64,000 nt of DNA from Solitalea longa (lineage in GTDB: Bacteria > Bacteroidota > Bacteroidia > Sphingobacteriales > Sphingobacteriaceae). This document shows, one piece after another, positions 35,237 to 44,643 of this stretch (position 1 is the stretch's first letter; every line of letters begins with the position of its first letter). A model generated the notes under the pieces. The model made no database searches and was not told the origin of the DNA. It saw only the letters and a list, made by a program, of their open reading frames with translations. The translations under genes were made by a program, and so were the position numbers. The stretch spans positions 1 through 64,000 of the forward strand of contig NZ_PQVF01000001.1 in NCBI RefSeq assembly GCF_002920915.1, written 5' to 3'.

Positions 35237-36217
35237 ATGGAAACCTTTTTACCAAATCTTGAGCAATCCTACAAAATAGTCTTCTTCTTTTTTATTAGTG
35301 TTCTAATTATTGGAACGTTTATCACAAGGCTGAAAAATGGCAGCTTTTCGGTATTCTTAAGTTGGCTGTTGTTCTTTTTAGGAGGAGGCGCAACATTATA
35401 TTTTGTCCTTTTTGAAAGGAATGGATTTAGAATGTTAGTACTTATTCCAATGCTTTTATTGTGTATGAAAGTGATTGTAACTTGTACTACTTATAAGGAT
35501 CAAACTAAAAAACTTGCCCTTCACAAATGGTTGGTTTTCGCATTGGGCTGGTTTGGTATGCGTCCGAAATTGTTTGAAACATTAGGAAAGGGCTCGCTCA
35601 GCGAAGCCTTGAAGCTAATTTTCGATGGGTTTTTACGGGTTGTCATTGGTTTTTCCTTGTTACTTTTAAGCAGATTCGTAGCGAACTTGGGAAATTCAGA
35701 ACACCTCAAATTCTTATATACAGTATTAACGTTTGCAGGGCTAAGTTTCATTCTGCATTTTGGAATATTAACAATTAGTGCAGGAGTTTGGAGGTGTTTT
35801 GGAATTAACACACAGAAACTCTTTAAAGAACCCCTTAAATCCAGAAGTCTAGCTGAGTTTTGGAGCAAAAGATGGAATATAGCATTTTCAGAAATGACCT
35901 CAATTGCCGTTTACAGACCACTAGTAGTCAATTTAGGTAGGAAGTGTGCATTGGTGACTTCATTTCTGTTTTCAGGTTTTTTACATGAACTTGCTATTAC
36001 TGTTCCGGCTGGTGCCGGATTTGGTTTACCCACAATTTATTTTTTACTGCAAGCAATAGCTATTATCATAGAAGGAGAAATCAAAAGGTTAAGCATCTTT
36101 AAGAATCAGTTTATCGCCAAACTATGGGTTTTTAGCTGGTTGATTTTACCAATTCAGTTGCTCTTTCCTCCTGAATTTATAAGAGTGATTATTTGGCCTA
36201 TTATAGGAGTTCATTAG
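35237..36217 (+). CDS. Wax-synthase-like membrane-bound O-acyltransferase (MBOAT_2 type)
   Basis: 326 residues with about eight TM helices. The core matches the wax synthase domain of plant and bacterial acyltransferases: EFWSKRWN (Trp209, Trp213, Asn214), then VYRPLV, and FSGFLHELAI with His250, the usual catalytic His. Such enzymes join fatty acyl-CoA to fatty alcohols or to other hydroxyl acceptors. It is the last gene of the gbsR operon, with the stop overlapping a convergent esterase. The acceptor substrate is unknown, so wax ester is only one option. Confidence 0.75.
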   Translation: METFLPNLEQSYKIVFFFFISVLIIGTFITRLKNGSFSVFLSWLLFFLGGGATLYFVLFERNGFRMLVLIPMLLLCMKVIVTCTTYKDQTKKLALHKWLVFALGWFGMRPKLFETLGKGSLSEALKLIFDGFLRVVIGFSLLLLSRFVANLGNSEHLKFLYTVLTFAGLSFILHFGILTISAGVWRCFGINTQKLFKEPLKSRSLAEFWSKRWNIAFSEMTSIAVYRPLVVNLGRKCALVTSFLFSGFLHELAITVPAGAGFGLPTIYFLLQAIAIIIEGEIKRLSIFKNQFIAKLWVFSWLILPIQLLFPPEFIRVIIWPIIGVH

Positions 36218-37059
36218 CTTTTCAAAAAGCTCAAACTAATTTCAATGGCTTCTTCGGTATGTTCCGGCAACTGCTGATCGGTCCAGGGATGCTTGCCACC
36301 AAAGGTATGATTGGCGCCATCAATTATTTTAAGGTCACTGCCGGGCATTCTGTTTTGGAGCAACGCTACTTCTGAGAGACTTACAGCCTCATCGTTGCTG
36401 CCATGGATAAATTGAACAGGAACATTAACATGCTGTGCATTTGTCAATAGATCAAGGCGATTTCGATGTGTATAAAAATCAGTATACAACTGGTAATAAA
36501 GTGGTAGCTGCTGTTTCGTTCGGGCATTGGTGATGTACTCCACTCCTTCTTTACGCCAATGTTCCTCATTAAACGCAGTAACTCTTTTTTCAAAATCGCC
36601 AATAGAGGCCCATGCCAGTACTTTTTTTACCCGATTGTCTTCACATGCCTTCAAAATGGAAATTCCGGCGCCAACACTATGCCCCCAAAGAAATAAACAG
36701 TTAGCATCGATTTCGTCCGGCAATCCATCTTTTGATAATATATGATCGATCACAACCCCTAAATCATCGAGTTGAATTGAATAATTATTTTTCCCGAAAG
36801 CTTCAAGATCAACAAATTCCTGTAGAGATGTGGGCGTTGTTCCGTTATGGGAATAATTGAAAGAAACTACCACAAAACCGGCTTTAGCAAACTCTTCCGC
36901 AAGCTTTGGAAAATGTCCCCAATCTTTAAATCCCTTAAACCCATGCGAGAATATTATAATGGGCTTTTTTTGAGTATTGGATAAATACCTGATGTCTGCG
37001 GTTATGGGTCTGCCCTTAGCAGAAGTTAAAGTAAAGGGTATTGTTTTCATTAGTTGCAA
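36214..37059 (-). CDS. Alpha/beta hydrolase (dienelactone-hydrolase-like)
   Basis: 281 residues. The oxyanion strand is IIFSHGFKGF, the nucleophile elbow GHSVGAG (Ser near residue 125), then Asp in HGSNDEAV and His in GANHTFGG, a complete Ser-Asp-His triad. There is no signal peptide. The start may be Met4 (37050). It is convergent with the acyltransferase, overlapping by four bases, which suggests it is not part of that operon. It hydrolyses an ester or related bond of unknown substrate. Confidence 0.88.
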   Translation of the reverse strand: MQLMKTIPFTLTSAKGRPITADIRYLSNTQKKPIIIFSHGFKGFKDWGHFPKLAEEFAKAGFVVVSFNYSHNGTTPTSLQEFVDLEAFGKNNYSIQLDDLGVVIDHILSKDGLPDEIDANCLFLWGHSVGAGISILKACEDNRVKKVLAWASIGDFEKRVTAFNEEHWRKEGVEYITNARTKQQLPLYYQLYTDFYTHRNRLDLLTNAQHVNVPVQFIHGSNDEAVSLSEVALLQNRMPGSDLKIIDGANHTFGGKHPWTDQQLPEHTEEAIEISLSFLKS

Positions 37060-37120
37060 CTAGTTAATCTTGCTTAATGAAAATAGCAATTTAATTACTT
37101 AAATGCGGGTTTGTAAAGCA

Positions 37121-37149
37121 AAAAGCACCGATGTTTAATCGGCGCTTTT
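37121..37149 (-). terminator. Terminator downstream of the CBM9 gene
   Basis: AAAAGCACCGAT and ATCGGCGCTTTT with one G-T pair, 5-base loop. It lies just past the stop at 37175 on the minus strand. Confidence 0.75.
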
Positions 37150-37174
37150 ATGCTAATTTTTGTGGTTAAATGGA

Positions 37175-37984
37175 TTAGTTTTCAAATTTCACTGGCTTCC
37201 AAAGTTCAGGAATGTGCATGTTTATAGCACCCATTGGGCTCCAAACCCAATTGTATTCCGATAATGGATTGCCTGTTTTGGGATCGATGCGTTTAACGTA
37301 AACACCTTGGTTCGCATCAAACCGCCATTGAACCCTTGAAAAATTCATCTTCCAGGATTCTCCTAACTGTGGTACCCGGTTTTCCTTAAATGCAGTCCAT
37401 GGAATAAACAATTCAACCGACCAGCCTTTATCAATATCAGATGGATCATTAAGTGTGCCGTTTAATGCAACTGCGGTTTTAAGTCCGGTGGCCGTCCAGC
37501 TATTGTTAGCTCTGCCTCCTTTGCTATAAGCCTTGTTGAGCATTAGATCCCAAATAGTATTAAGGGCATTTACTTCTATCTCGTAATAATTCAGTCCGTC
37601 ATTATCCGGATCAATGAAAACTTCAAAATCATTATCGTGGAATATTACTGCATCACGTTGGGTTATCGATGCTTGTAATTGGGGTTCATCAAGCTCAGCA
37701 AAAACATACATACCCGAGTTATTCCAAAGCATTTTAATGCGGGTGCGATTGAATGGAGCTGGTTGTTTTGGGCCTTCTATATCGGTAAAATAATCACTCC
37801 ATTCAGCTTTGTCCCAATCTGTGTCATTTTGCATTCCGTCAATTGTAATTACCCCTGTTGTCTTTTTACAACTATAAAAAGCAGGATCGGACGATTTAAT
37901 GGATTGAGGAGTAGTGACCTCGGGCGACGCACAAAAGCTGCAAAACAAACACAGGGAGAAAATAAATGTTTTTGAAATGGACAT
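37175..37984 (-). CDS. Carbohydrate-binding family 9-like lipoprotein
   Basis: 269 residues with a lipoprotein signal (LFCSFCAS). The rest is a CBM9-like beta-sandwich, seen in the family strings MWNNSGMYVFAELDEPQLQA, FHDNDFEVFIDPD and WSVELFIPWTAF. Family members bind carbohydrates or act as outer-membrane sugar-binding proteins, though many stand-alone ones are uncharacterised. The Asp/Asn-rich loop (DPDNDGLNYYE) may hold Ca2+. It starts 30 bases past the stop of the phosphopantetheinyl transferase gene. Confidence 0.85.
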   Translation of the reverse strand: MSISKTFIFSLCLFCSFCASPEVTTPQSIKSSDPAFYSCKKTTGVITIDGMQNDTDWDKAEWSDYFTDIEGPKQPAPFNRTRIKMLWNNSGMYVFAELDEPQLQASITQRDAVIFHDNDFEVFIDPDNDGLNYYEIEVNALNTIWDLMLNKAYSKGGRANNSWTATGLKTAVALNGTLNDPSDIDKGWSVELFIPWTAFKENRVPQLGESWKMNFSRVQWRFDANQGVYVKRIDPKTGNPLSEYNWVWSPMGAINMHIPELWKPVKFEN

Positions 37985-38014
37985 GGGTGAAACTTAAATA
38001 ATTGCAAGGGATAA

Positions 38015-38662
38015 TTAAATATCTTCAGAACTTGTATAAGCGATCATATACTCTGCGTACTCCTGATAGTAAATTAAGAAATCAGTCGGGCAGTTTTGGT
38101 CGAGGATATTAGCCTGAATAAGACCTTTTGTATTGTAGTCAAAAGGTTTTAATCGTATGTGGTCCTGAAGGCTTACTGTTTTTTTTCCAAACAGTTTATA
38201 CAATGCTTCTTTTGCAGCCCAGCAGGCATACAAATGTTTTATTTTATGTTCGGTATTAATAAACGTTAGTTCTTCATCACTTAAAAATTTGCCTTCAACG
38301 CGTATAATCTTATCCTTTATCAATTCGATATCAATGCCTACTTTTTTGCTTTTACTGATCATAACTGCAGCATAATCAAATGAATGACTTAAGGAAAAAT
38401 GGTGAGGCAGATTTACCAAATACGGTTTGTTATGTTCATCGAGGCTGGTTTTAATAAAATCAGGAGTATTGATCAAACTTCTTAATAAAACACGACTGCT
38501 GAGCCAATGCAGCTCTCTTTTTCCCTTACTCAGGCTTTCATAAACTTCTTTTTCCGATTGATCAAGCTGAAGCTTTGAATATAGCAGTTCAGCAGGTTCT
38601 TCAATTTTCCAAATGGCAAATTCCGTATCGTTATCAAGTATTTTATGTAGCACAATGGCCAT
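38015..38662 (-). CDS. 4'-phosphopantetheinyl transferase (Sfp type)
   Basis: 215 residues. Motifs of the superfamily are present: FSLSHSFDYAAVMIS, VGIDIELI (Mg2+-binding Asp/Glu) and WAAKEALYKLFGKK. It moves the phosphopantetheine arm from CoA to carrier proteins such as ACP. No carrier-protein gene is nearby, so it may serve general fatty-acid synthesis or a distant biosynthetic cluster. It is upstream of and in line with the CBM9 gene. Confidence 0.92.
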   Translation of the reverse strand: MAIVLHKILDNDTEFAIWKIEEPAELLYSKLQLDQSEKEVYESLSKGKRELHWLSSRVLLRSLINTPDFIKTSLDEHNKPYLVNLPHHFSLSHSFDYAAVMISKSKKVGIDIELIKDKIIRVEGKFLSDEELTFINTEHKIKHLYACWAAKEALYKLFGKKTVSLQDHIRLKPFDYNTKGLIQANILDQNCPTDFLIYYQEYAEYMIAYTSSEDI

Positions 38663-38807
38663 AGGTTACAGCGTTGTATGTGAGTATCTTGTTAATAAAA
38701 GTTAAGAATGGTTTCTTAGCTTGCGCCGCAAGTTGAATAAACTTTCGTCAAAGATCGTTCTTAAAACGACTTATAAAAATTATATTTTAGACCAAAATAC
38801 AGCATTA

Positions 38808-39344
38808 ATGATCCTTTCTGATAAGCGTATTCTCGAAGAAATTGAAAAAGGAACAATAGTTATTGAGCCTTATGACCGTAAATATTTAGGAACCAACTCA
38901 TATGATGTTCATCTGGGTAAATACTTGGCCACCTATAAAGATCGTGAGTTGGATGCTCGCAAGCATAATGAGGTGATTCATTTTGAAATTCCTGAAGAGG
39001 GGTTCTTACTTCAGCCTAATACACTATATCTTGGAGTAACTGAAGAATACACCGAAACTCACGCCCATGTACCCTTCCTGGAAGGAAAGTCGAGCACCGG
39101 CCGCTTGGGTATTGATATTCATGCAACGGCAGGAAAAGGGGATGTTGGTTTCTGTAACACCTGGACATTAGAAATTTCATGTGCCCAACCCGTTCGTATT
39201 TATGCCGGAATGCCTATTGGCCAATTGATTTATTTTGTGGTAGAGGGTGAAGTGGAGAACTTTTATAACAAAAAACAAAATGCAAAATATACCGGAAGAA
39301 CCGCAAAACCGGTGGAATCAATGATGTGGAAAAATAGCTTTTAG
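38808..39344 (+). CDS. dcd: dCTP deaminase
   Basis: 178 residues from ATG 38808, the normal length. A TTG-initiated extension to 38721 lacks homology. Family signatures: MILSDKRILEEI, the GTNSYDVHLG substrate loop, and the catalytic segment FLEGKSSTGRLGI with Ser, Arg and Glu residues. Dcd makes dUTP from dCTP for thymidylate synthesis. A homotrimer in the cytosol. Single gene. Confidence 0.95.
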   Translation: MILSDKRILEEIEKGTIVIEPYDRKYLGTNSYDVHLGKYLATYKDRELDARKHNEVIHFEIPEEGFLLQPNTLYLGVTEEYTETHAHVPFLEGKSSTGRLGIDIHATAGKGDVGFCNTWTLEISCAQPVRIYAGMPIGQLIYFVVEGEVENFYNKKQNAKYTGRTAKPVESMMWKNSF

Positions 39345-39568
39345 TGAGAAATCACTAAAAGCTGTATTATTTCATTGATAAACTTATAAAACTTTGTTTG
39401 CTAAGGTTTTATATTGTTTTTTTTACACTTACCTGTACGCTTTCCCGCCTTATTTTTCGTAAATTTTACTTAAGTGATTTAACTGTGAGTTGCTCATGAA
39501 GGGCAATCATGTATTCTGATTCAGGTTCTTTTAAGTAGTAATCTATTCCTAATCTAATTCTCCCGGTT

Positions 39569-42292
39569 ATGAAAAAAATCCTCTTCTCTATCATTGCCAT
39601 TGCAGGTCTGGCGATCATCGCCTTATCAGGTCGGTTTCCGACCGATGGCAGTCCACTTATAAAGAAAATTTCTAAGAATCTTGAAGAGCTCTACCTTAAA
39701 ACCCCTCAGGAGAAAATCTATATACATTTCGATAAGCCATACTATGCTGCCGGAGATAATATCTTTTTTAAGGCATATGTTGTAAATGCTAATGACAACA
39801 CCCCCTCTCAGCTTAGTAAATTGGTTTATGTTGATATTCTAAATGGAGAGGAAGAGGTTATTAAGCAGCTAATGTTGAAGAAAGACCGGGGAGAATATAA
39901 TGGAACCATTGGCCTGCAAGATTCTCTACCTGAAGGCACTTACAGGCTTAGAGCTTATACCAGCTGGATGCGAAATTTTGATGAAGATTATTTCTTTACA
40001 AAAGAGTTTAAGATTGGGAATTCGCGGCTGACAAATGTGTACACGACCATTGATTATGAATATGATAAAACTAGAAAGAATGATGAGGTAATAGCTGTAA
40101 TCAAATTTCAGGATGAAAAGGGCCAGCCCATCAAAAGCAAGAATGTGAGTTACGAAGTAATAATGGTCGGCCGGAGTGGTACAAAAGGTAAAGCAGAAAC
40201 CAGTGATCAGGGTGATATTCGTATTCCGGTTGAGAATATCAATAATGCTAATTATGCGCATAAACGCATCGTTACCTCTATAAATTATGACGGGCTTCCT
40301 TTTGTAAAGTCTTTTTATCTCCCATATTTCTCCCCCGATGTGGATCTTCAGTTCTTCCCTGAAGGAGGTTACCTGGTAGAAACCATCCCAAATATTGTGG
40401 CCTTTAAAGCAGTTGATGTACATGGAAAAGGAGTAGCTGTTGAGGGGTACATTACCGATGAGGATAATAATAACATTACTGATTTTAAGAGTAAGCATCT
40501 GGGGATGGGCAAAATCGCCCTTATTCCTGCTCCTGGTAAAAAATACATAGCCCACTTTAAAAATAGGGGCGGTATAGAACAAACGGTTACTCTTCCCGGA
40601 GCAATTTCAGATGGTATTGTGTTAAACTTCAGAAATCAAACTAAAGACAAGATCCAAGGTATGATGATCGCCTCCAAGGCATTCCAAACAACACGTAAAG
40701 AAGTGGTGTTAGTAGGTCAATCGCATGGAACAATTTATTATACAGCGAATGAGCGGTTGGAAGACAAAGCCTACCAGGTATCTATTCCCAAAGAAAGATT
40801 TCCTACGGGCATTGCCCAAATAACTGTTTTTACGCTTGACGGTATTCCACTTGTTGAACGTTTAGTTTTTATAAATAAGGAAGATGGTTTAAAGGTTGAT
40901 GTAAAAAGTGATAAGCAGGTTTATAATCAACGTGAAAAGGTTGATATGAACATTTTGGTTGAGGATTCATATGGAAATCCGGTACAAGGTGATTTTTCAA
41001 TTGCGGTTACAGATGATCAGGCCGTTAAGATAGATCCTTATGATCATAACATTCTTACTAATTTGTTGCTTACCTCTGATTTAAAAGGAACCATAGAACA
41101 GCCAGGATATTATTTCGATTCAAAAAACCCGGAGGCTATCCAGGATTTAGATCTGCTATTGATCACACAAGGCTGGAGGAGATTTGAATGGAGTGATATA
41201 ATTGCCGGTAATGGTCCTGAAACCAATCATCCAATAGAAGTAGGAATGGAATTATCTGGTAAAGTAACATCTATGTCAGATAATATTCCGATAAAAAATG
41301 GGGCTGTCACATTTTTCAGTGCTAAAAACAAAGAGATCTTCGAGTCAACAAAAACTGATGGAAATGGTAAGTTTTCATTTGCGGGAATTGAATTTTCTGA
41401 TAGCACGCGCTTTATACTTCAGGCCAGGAATGAAAAAGGCGGAAAAGCTGTAGACATTGAGGTTGATGATCAGTTTCATCCTGCTCCGCTGAGTCATATG
41501 GTGGCACCTGAAAATGTTAACAATCAGTTGGCTAATTATATAAAGGCAAATAAAAAACCTTTTGATTACGAAAGAAATAAATATGGTTATAAAACTGTGC
41601 TATTGAGCGAGGTTGTGGTAAGGAGCACAAGGTTAAGAACCAGTGAGCCTTCGGTGATGAAACTCTATGCCCAGGCCGATGCCGTATTAACTGCTGACGA
41701 CATTGCAAAGTCATCGGCAATTAGCTCAGGTAATTTGCTGGATGCTATCAGAGGTCGGGTTGCCGGTGTTCAGGTAATTGGAAACGATGTTCTTATCCGT
41801 GGGCCTAATACTATTTTTGGAAGTACAAGTCCGCTTGTTGTACTTGATGGAACCGAAACAGATGTGGGTTGGCTATCAATGATCAACCCAAATGATGTGG
41901 CGACTATTGATTTTCTGAAAGGCCCAAGCGCGGCAATTTATGGATCAAGAGGTGCAAACGGTGTAATTGCTGTTTATACTAAAAGAGGCAGATTTTTAAG
42001 TGGCGCTTATTATAAAAAAGGCTTGTTAAGCTTTTATCCGGTAGGCTACCATGTTGCTAAAGCCTTTTATGTTCCTAAATACGATCAGGAAAACAAACCA
42101 AACGTTCCTGATTTTAGAACTACCATTTACTGGAATGGCTTAGTAAGAACAAATGCCGATGGCATTGCAAAGGTTTCTTTCTTCACGGCGGACAATCCAA
42201 CAACGTATTCAACCATTATTGAAGGTTTGGCTAACAATGGAGGTATTGGCCGTGGCACAGGAACAATGAAAGTGGTTGGGAAAAATCCTTAA
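39569..42292 (+). CDS. MG2-domain protein with carboxypeptidase-like and TonB-plug domains
   Basis: 907 residues with an N-terminal membrane or signal helix. An alpha-2-macroglobulin-like MG2 region begins IYIHFDKPYYAAGDNIFFK. A carboxypeptidase-regulatory-like domain lies near residues 570-650. A TonB-receptor plug domain follows at about 675-810 (LLDAIRGRVAGVQV, GSRGANGVIAVYTKRG). No beta-barrel follows, so it cannot be a transporter itself. Such proteins are frequent in Bacteroidota but uncharacterised. The plug may bind a receptor or TonB. It is monocistronic, ended by a strong terminator. Confidence 0.85.
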   Translation: MKKILFSIIAIAGLAIIALSGRFPTDGSPLIKKISKNLEELYLKTPQEKIYIHFDKPYYAAGDNIFFKAYVVNANDNTPSQLSKLVYVDILNGEEEVIKQLMLKKDRGEYNGTIGLQDSLPEGTYRLRAYTSWMRNFDEDYFFTKEFKIGNSRLTNVYTTIDYEYDKTRKNDEVIAVIKFQDEKGQPIKSKNVSYEVIMVGRSGTKGKAETSDQGDIRIPVENINNANYAHKRIVTSINYDGLPFVKSFYLPYFSPDVDLQFFPEGGYLVETIPNIVAFKAVDVHGKGVAVEGYITDEDNNNITDFKSKHLGMGKIALIPAPGKKYIAHFKNRGGIEQTVTLPGAISDGIVLNFRNQTKDKIQGMMIASKAFQTTRKEVVLVGQSHGTIYYTANERLEDKAYQVSIPKERFPTGIAQITVFTLDGIPLVERLVFINKEDGLKVDVKSDKQVYNQREKVDMNILVEDSYGNPVQGDFSIAVTDDQAVKIDPYDHNILTNLLLTSDLKGTIEQPGYYFDSKNPEAIQDLDLLLITQGWRRFEWSDIIAGNGPETNHPIEVGMELSGKVTSMSDNIPIKNGAVTFFSAKNKEIFESTKTDGNGKFSFAGIEFSDSTRFILQARNEKGGKAVDIEVDDQFHPAPLSHMVAPENVNNQLANYIKANKKPFDYERNKYGYKTVLLSEVVVRSTRLRTSEPSVMKLYAQADAVLTADDIAKSSAISSGNLLDAIRGRVAGVQVIGNDVLIRGPNTIFGSTSPLVVLDGTETDVGWLSMINPNDVATIDFLKGPSAAIYGSRGANGVIAVYTKRGRFLSGAYYKKGLLSFYPVGYHVAKAFYVPKYDQENKPNVPDFRTTIYWNGLVRTNADGIAKVSFFTADNPTTYSTIIEGLANNGGIGRGTGTMKVVGKNP

Positions 42293-42349
42293 GGATTTAG
42301 CGCTTGAATTGCATAATCTTTTACTACAAATAAATTATGGCTAAAAATG

Positions 42350-42375
42350 GAAGAGCGACCGAAAGGTCGCTCTTC
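42350..42375. terminator. Terminator with GAAA loop
   Basis: GAAGAGCGACC-GAAA-GGTCGCTCTTC: 11-base perfect arms and a stable GNRA-type tetraloop, between convergent genes. Confidence 0.9.
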
Positions 42376-42403
42376 TTTTATTTTCAAATTATATTTATCC
42401 GGA

Positions 42404-44518
42404 TTAATACTTTGGAGTAATATTCATATTCCAAAACATGAACGACCACTGGTCCGTTGCTTCTTCAATAATTTTAGAAGTTGGTTTACCTGCGCCGTGA
42501 CCTGCTTTTGATTCAATTCGAATTAAAATAGGATTATCACCTGAATGTTTCTCTTGTAAAGTAGCCGCATACTTGAATGAGTGAGCGGGAACCACGCGAT
42601 CATCATGGTCGGCAGTAATGATCATAGTTGCAGGGTAGTTTATGCCCGGTTTGATATTATGTAAGGGAGAATATTTGATCAGGTAATCAAATTGCTCTTT
42701 TTTATCACTTGAGCCATATTCAACCGCCCAACCCCAGCCAATGGTAAACTTGTGGTAGCGCAACATATCTAAAACGCCAACAGCAGGGAAAGCGACTTTA
42801 AATAAATCAGGGCGCTGAACTTCGCAAGCACCTACCAATAAACCTCCGTTAGAGCCACCTGCAATTGCCAAACGAGAAGATGAAGTATATTTTTCCTTGA
42901 TCAAGTATTCGCCCGCAGCGATAAAGTCGTCAAATACATTTTGCTTTTTCTCCATCATACCGCCTTTGTGCCAATCTTCGCCGTACTCTCCCCCTCCACG
43001 CAAGTTTGCTAGTGCGAATACACCGCCATTTTCAAGCAAAACTAATCGCGACACACTGAACGAAGGAGTTAAGCTGATGTTAAAGCCTCCATACGCATAT
43101 AAATAGGTAGGATTGCTTCCATCTAATTTCAAACCCTTTTTATGCACAATGAACATAGGAACTTTGGTTCCATCTTTACTGGTATAAAACACCTGTTTGG
43201 TTTCATAATCAGCAATGTTGAAGTTGATCTCTGTTTTACGGAACACTGTCGATTTACCCGAAGCTGTCTCATAGCGGTAAATTGTTCCTGGGTTAGTAAA
43301 GCTGCTGAAGGTGTAGAAAAACTCTTTGTCTTCTTTTTTGCCTGATGGCAACGATGCTGTACCAATGCCCTCCAGTTTAATTTCACGAACCAGTTTTCCG
43401 TTTAATTCGTGCTCATATAAACGGGTGCTGGCATCTTTAAGATAAGAGGCGAATAGTTTACCACCACCGGTTGATGCTCCATTTAACAGATCTTTTGATT
43501 GCGGGATGATTTCTTTCCAGTTGGCCTGATCAGGATTATTAGGATCAACAGAAATAACACGGAAGTTAGATGCATTATTATTCGTTACTACCAACAAACG
43601 GTCGCCATCATTATCAATAACATCGTAATCGAACTCAAAACCTTTGAATAGTAATTTGAAGTCACCACCTTTTGTTAGATCTTTCCAATAAACCTCGGTT
43701 CCATGGGTTCCTTCCGAAGAAACTACAATTAAAAAGCGCTCATCTTCGGTAACTCCTGCACCAAAGTAACGCAGCGGATGATCTTTGTCCTGATAGATCA
43801 ATTCATCGGCCGATTGTGGTGTGCCCAATTTATGATAGTAAACTTTTTGAAACTGGTTTTGGTTCGAAAACTCTTTACCGGCAACTGGTTCGTCATAGCG
43901 GCTGTAGTAAAAGCCATCTTTACACCAGGTAGCTCCAGAGAATTTTACCCATTTAACTACATCTCCAGTAGGTTGTTGAGTTTCTACATTAATTACCTTT
44001 ATTTCAACCCAATCTGATCCTGATGCAGAAGTTCCTATCGCAGCGTATTTATTTTCTTTCGAAAAATTGATACTGTTTAGCGCAACGGTTCCATCGGCAG
44101 AAAGCTTATTGGGATCGAGGAAAACCTTTGGAGTTCCGTTAAGCCCTTTCTGGTAATATAAAACAGACTGATTTTGTAAACCATCATTTTTATAGAAAAA
44201 GTAGTTATCCCCTTTTTTAAAAGGCGCTGTGTATTTAGGATAGTTCCACAGTTCGGTTAATCGCTGTTTGATCTTTTCACGGTAAGGGATTTGAGAAAGA
44301 TAACCCTGTGTAACCTGGTTTTCGGCTTTTACCCATTCTTTAACATTAGTAGCAGTGTCGTTTTCGAGCCAACGATAAGGGTCTGCCACATTTGTTCCGA
44401 AATAATTGTCTGTGGTGTTGTCTTTTTTGGTATCGGGGTATTTGATCATGTTTTTTTGTTGCGCATTAGCCGCGGAAGCCACAGTTAATGCCATCAGGAG
44501 TAAATAATGCTTTTTCAT
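42404..44518 (-). CDS. Prolyl oligopeptidase (S9A), secreted
   Basis: 704 residues with a signal peptide ending in NAQQ. The N-terminal part starts YPDTKKDNTTDNYFGTNVAD, then a seven-bladed propeller. The alpha/beta-hydrolase domain has Ser556 in AGGSNGGLL, an Asp in TADHDDRVV and a His in GHGAGK. It cleaves after proline in short peptides, probably in the periplasm. This is the second S9 enzyme of the window; the one at 16.8 kb belongs to a different branch. Confidence 0.95.
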   Translation of the reverse strand: MKKHYLLLMALTVASAANAQQKNMIKYPDTKKDNTTDNYFGTNVADPYRWLENDTATNVKEWVKAENQVTQGYLSQIPYREKIKQRLTELWNYPKYTAPFKKGDNYFFYKNDGLQNQSVLYYQKGLNGTPKVFLDPNKLSADGTVALNSINFSKENKYAAIGTSASGSDWVEIKVINVETQQPTGDVVKWVKFSGATWCKDGFYYSRYDEPVAGKEFSNQNQFQKVYYHKLGTPQSADELIYQDKDHPLRYFGAGVTEDERFLIVVSSEGTHGTEVYWKDLTKGGDFKLLFKGFEFDYDVIDNDGDRLLVVTNNNASNFRVISVDPNNPDQANWKEIIPQSKDLLNGASTGGGKLFASYLKDASTRLYEHELNGKLVREIKLEGIGTASLPSGKKEDKEFFYTFSSFTNPGTIYRYETASGKSTVFRKTEINFNIADYETKQVFYTSKDGTKVPMFIVHKKGLKLDGSNPTYLYAYGGFNISLTPSFSVSRLVLLENGGVFALANLRGGGEYGEDWHKGGMMEKKQNVFDDFIAAGEYLIKEKYTSSSRLAIAGGSNGGLLVGACEVQRPDLFKVAFPAVGVLDMLRYHKFTIGWGWAVEYGSSDKKEQFDYLIKYSPLHNIKPGINYPATMIITADHDDRVVPAHSFKYAATLQEKHSGDNPILIRIESKAGHGAGKPTSKIIEEATDQWSFMFWNMNITPKY

Positions 44519-44618
44519 GAAAAGTGTTTTTTGATTAGCGGATTTAAAAATAGAACTTTCCTTTAAAACTTAGGCAGTCGGTGCTAATTCATCTGCTAAG
44601 GCATGTGTTATGTTTTTT

Positions 44619-44626
44619 TACCTTTG
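44619..44626 (+). promoter_or_regulatory. -7 box of the LpxH-like gene
   Basis: TACCTTTG, a perfect TAnnTTTG. It lies downstream of the in-frame GTG codons at 44581 and 44605, so if it is the promoter these cannot be starts, and the TTG at 44644 is favoured. Confidence 0.55.
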
Positions 44627-44643
44627 CAAAAAAAAATAGTCCA

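Noticed and set aside
38721-38807. N-terminal extension of dcd from a TTG codon
   Set aside because: Adds 29 residues without homology. MILSDKRI at 38808 is the usual family start.
39926-40582. 218-codon minus-strand frame inside the MG2/plug gene
   Set aside because: Long but antisense to a gene with clear domains. Composition is that of reverse-translated coding DNA.
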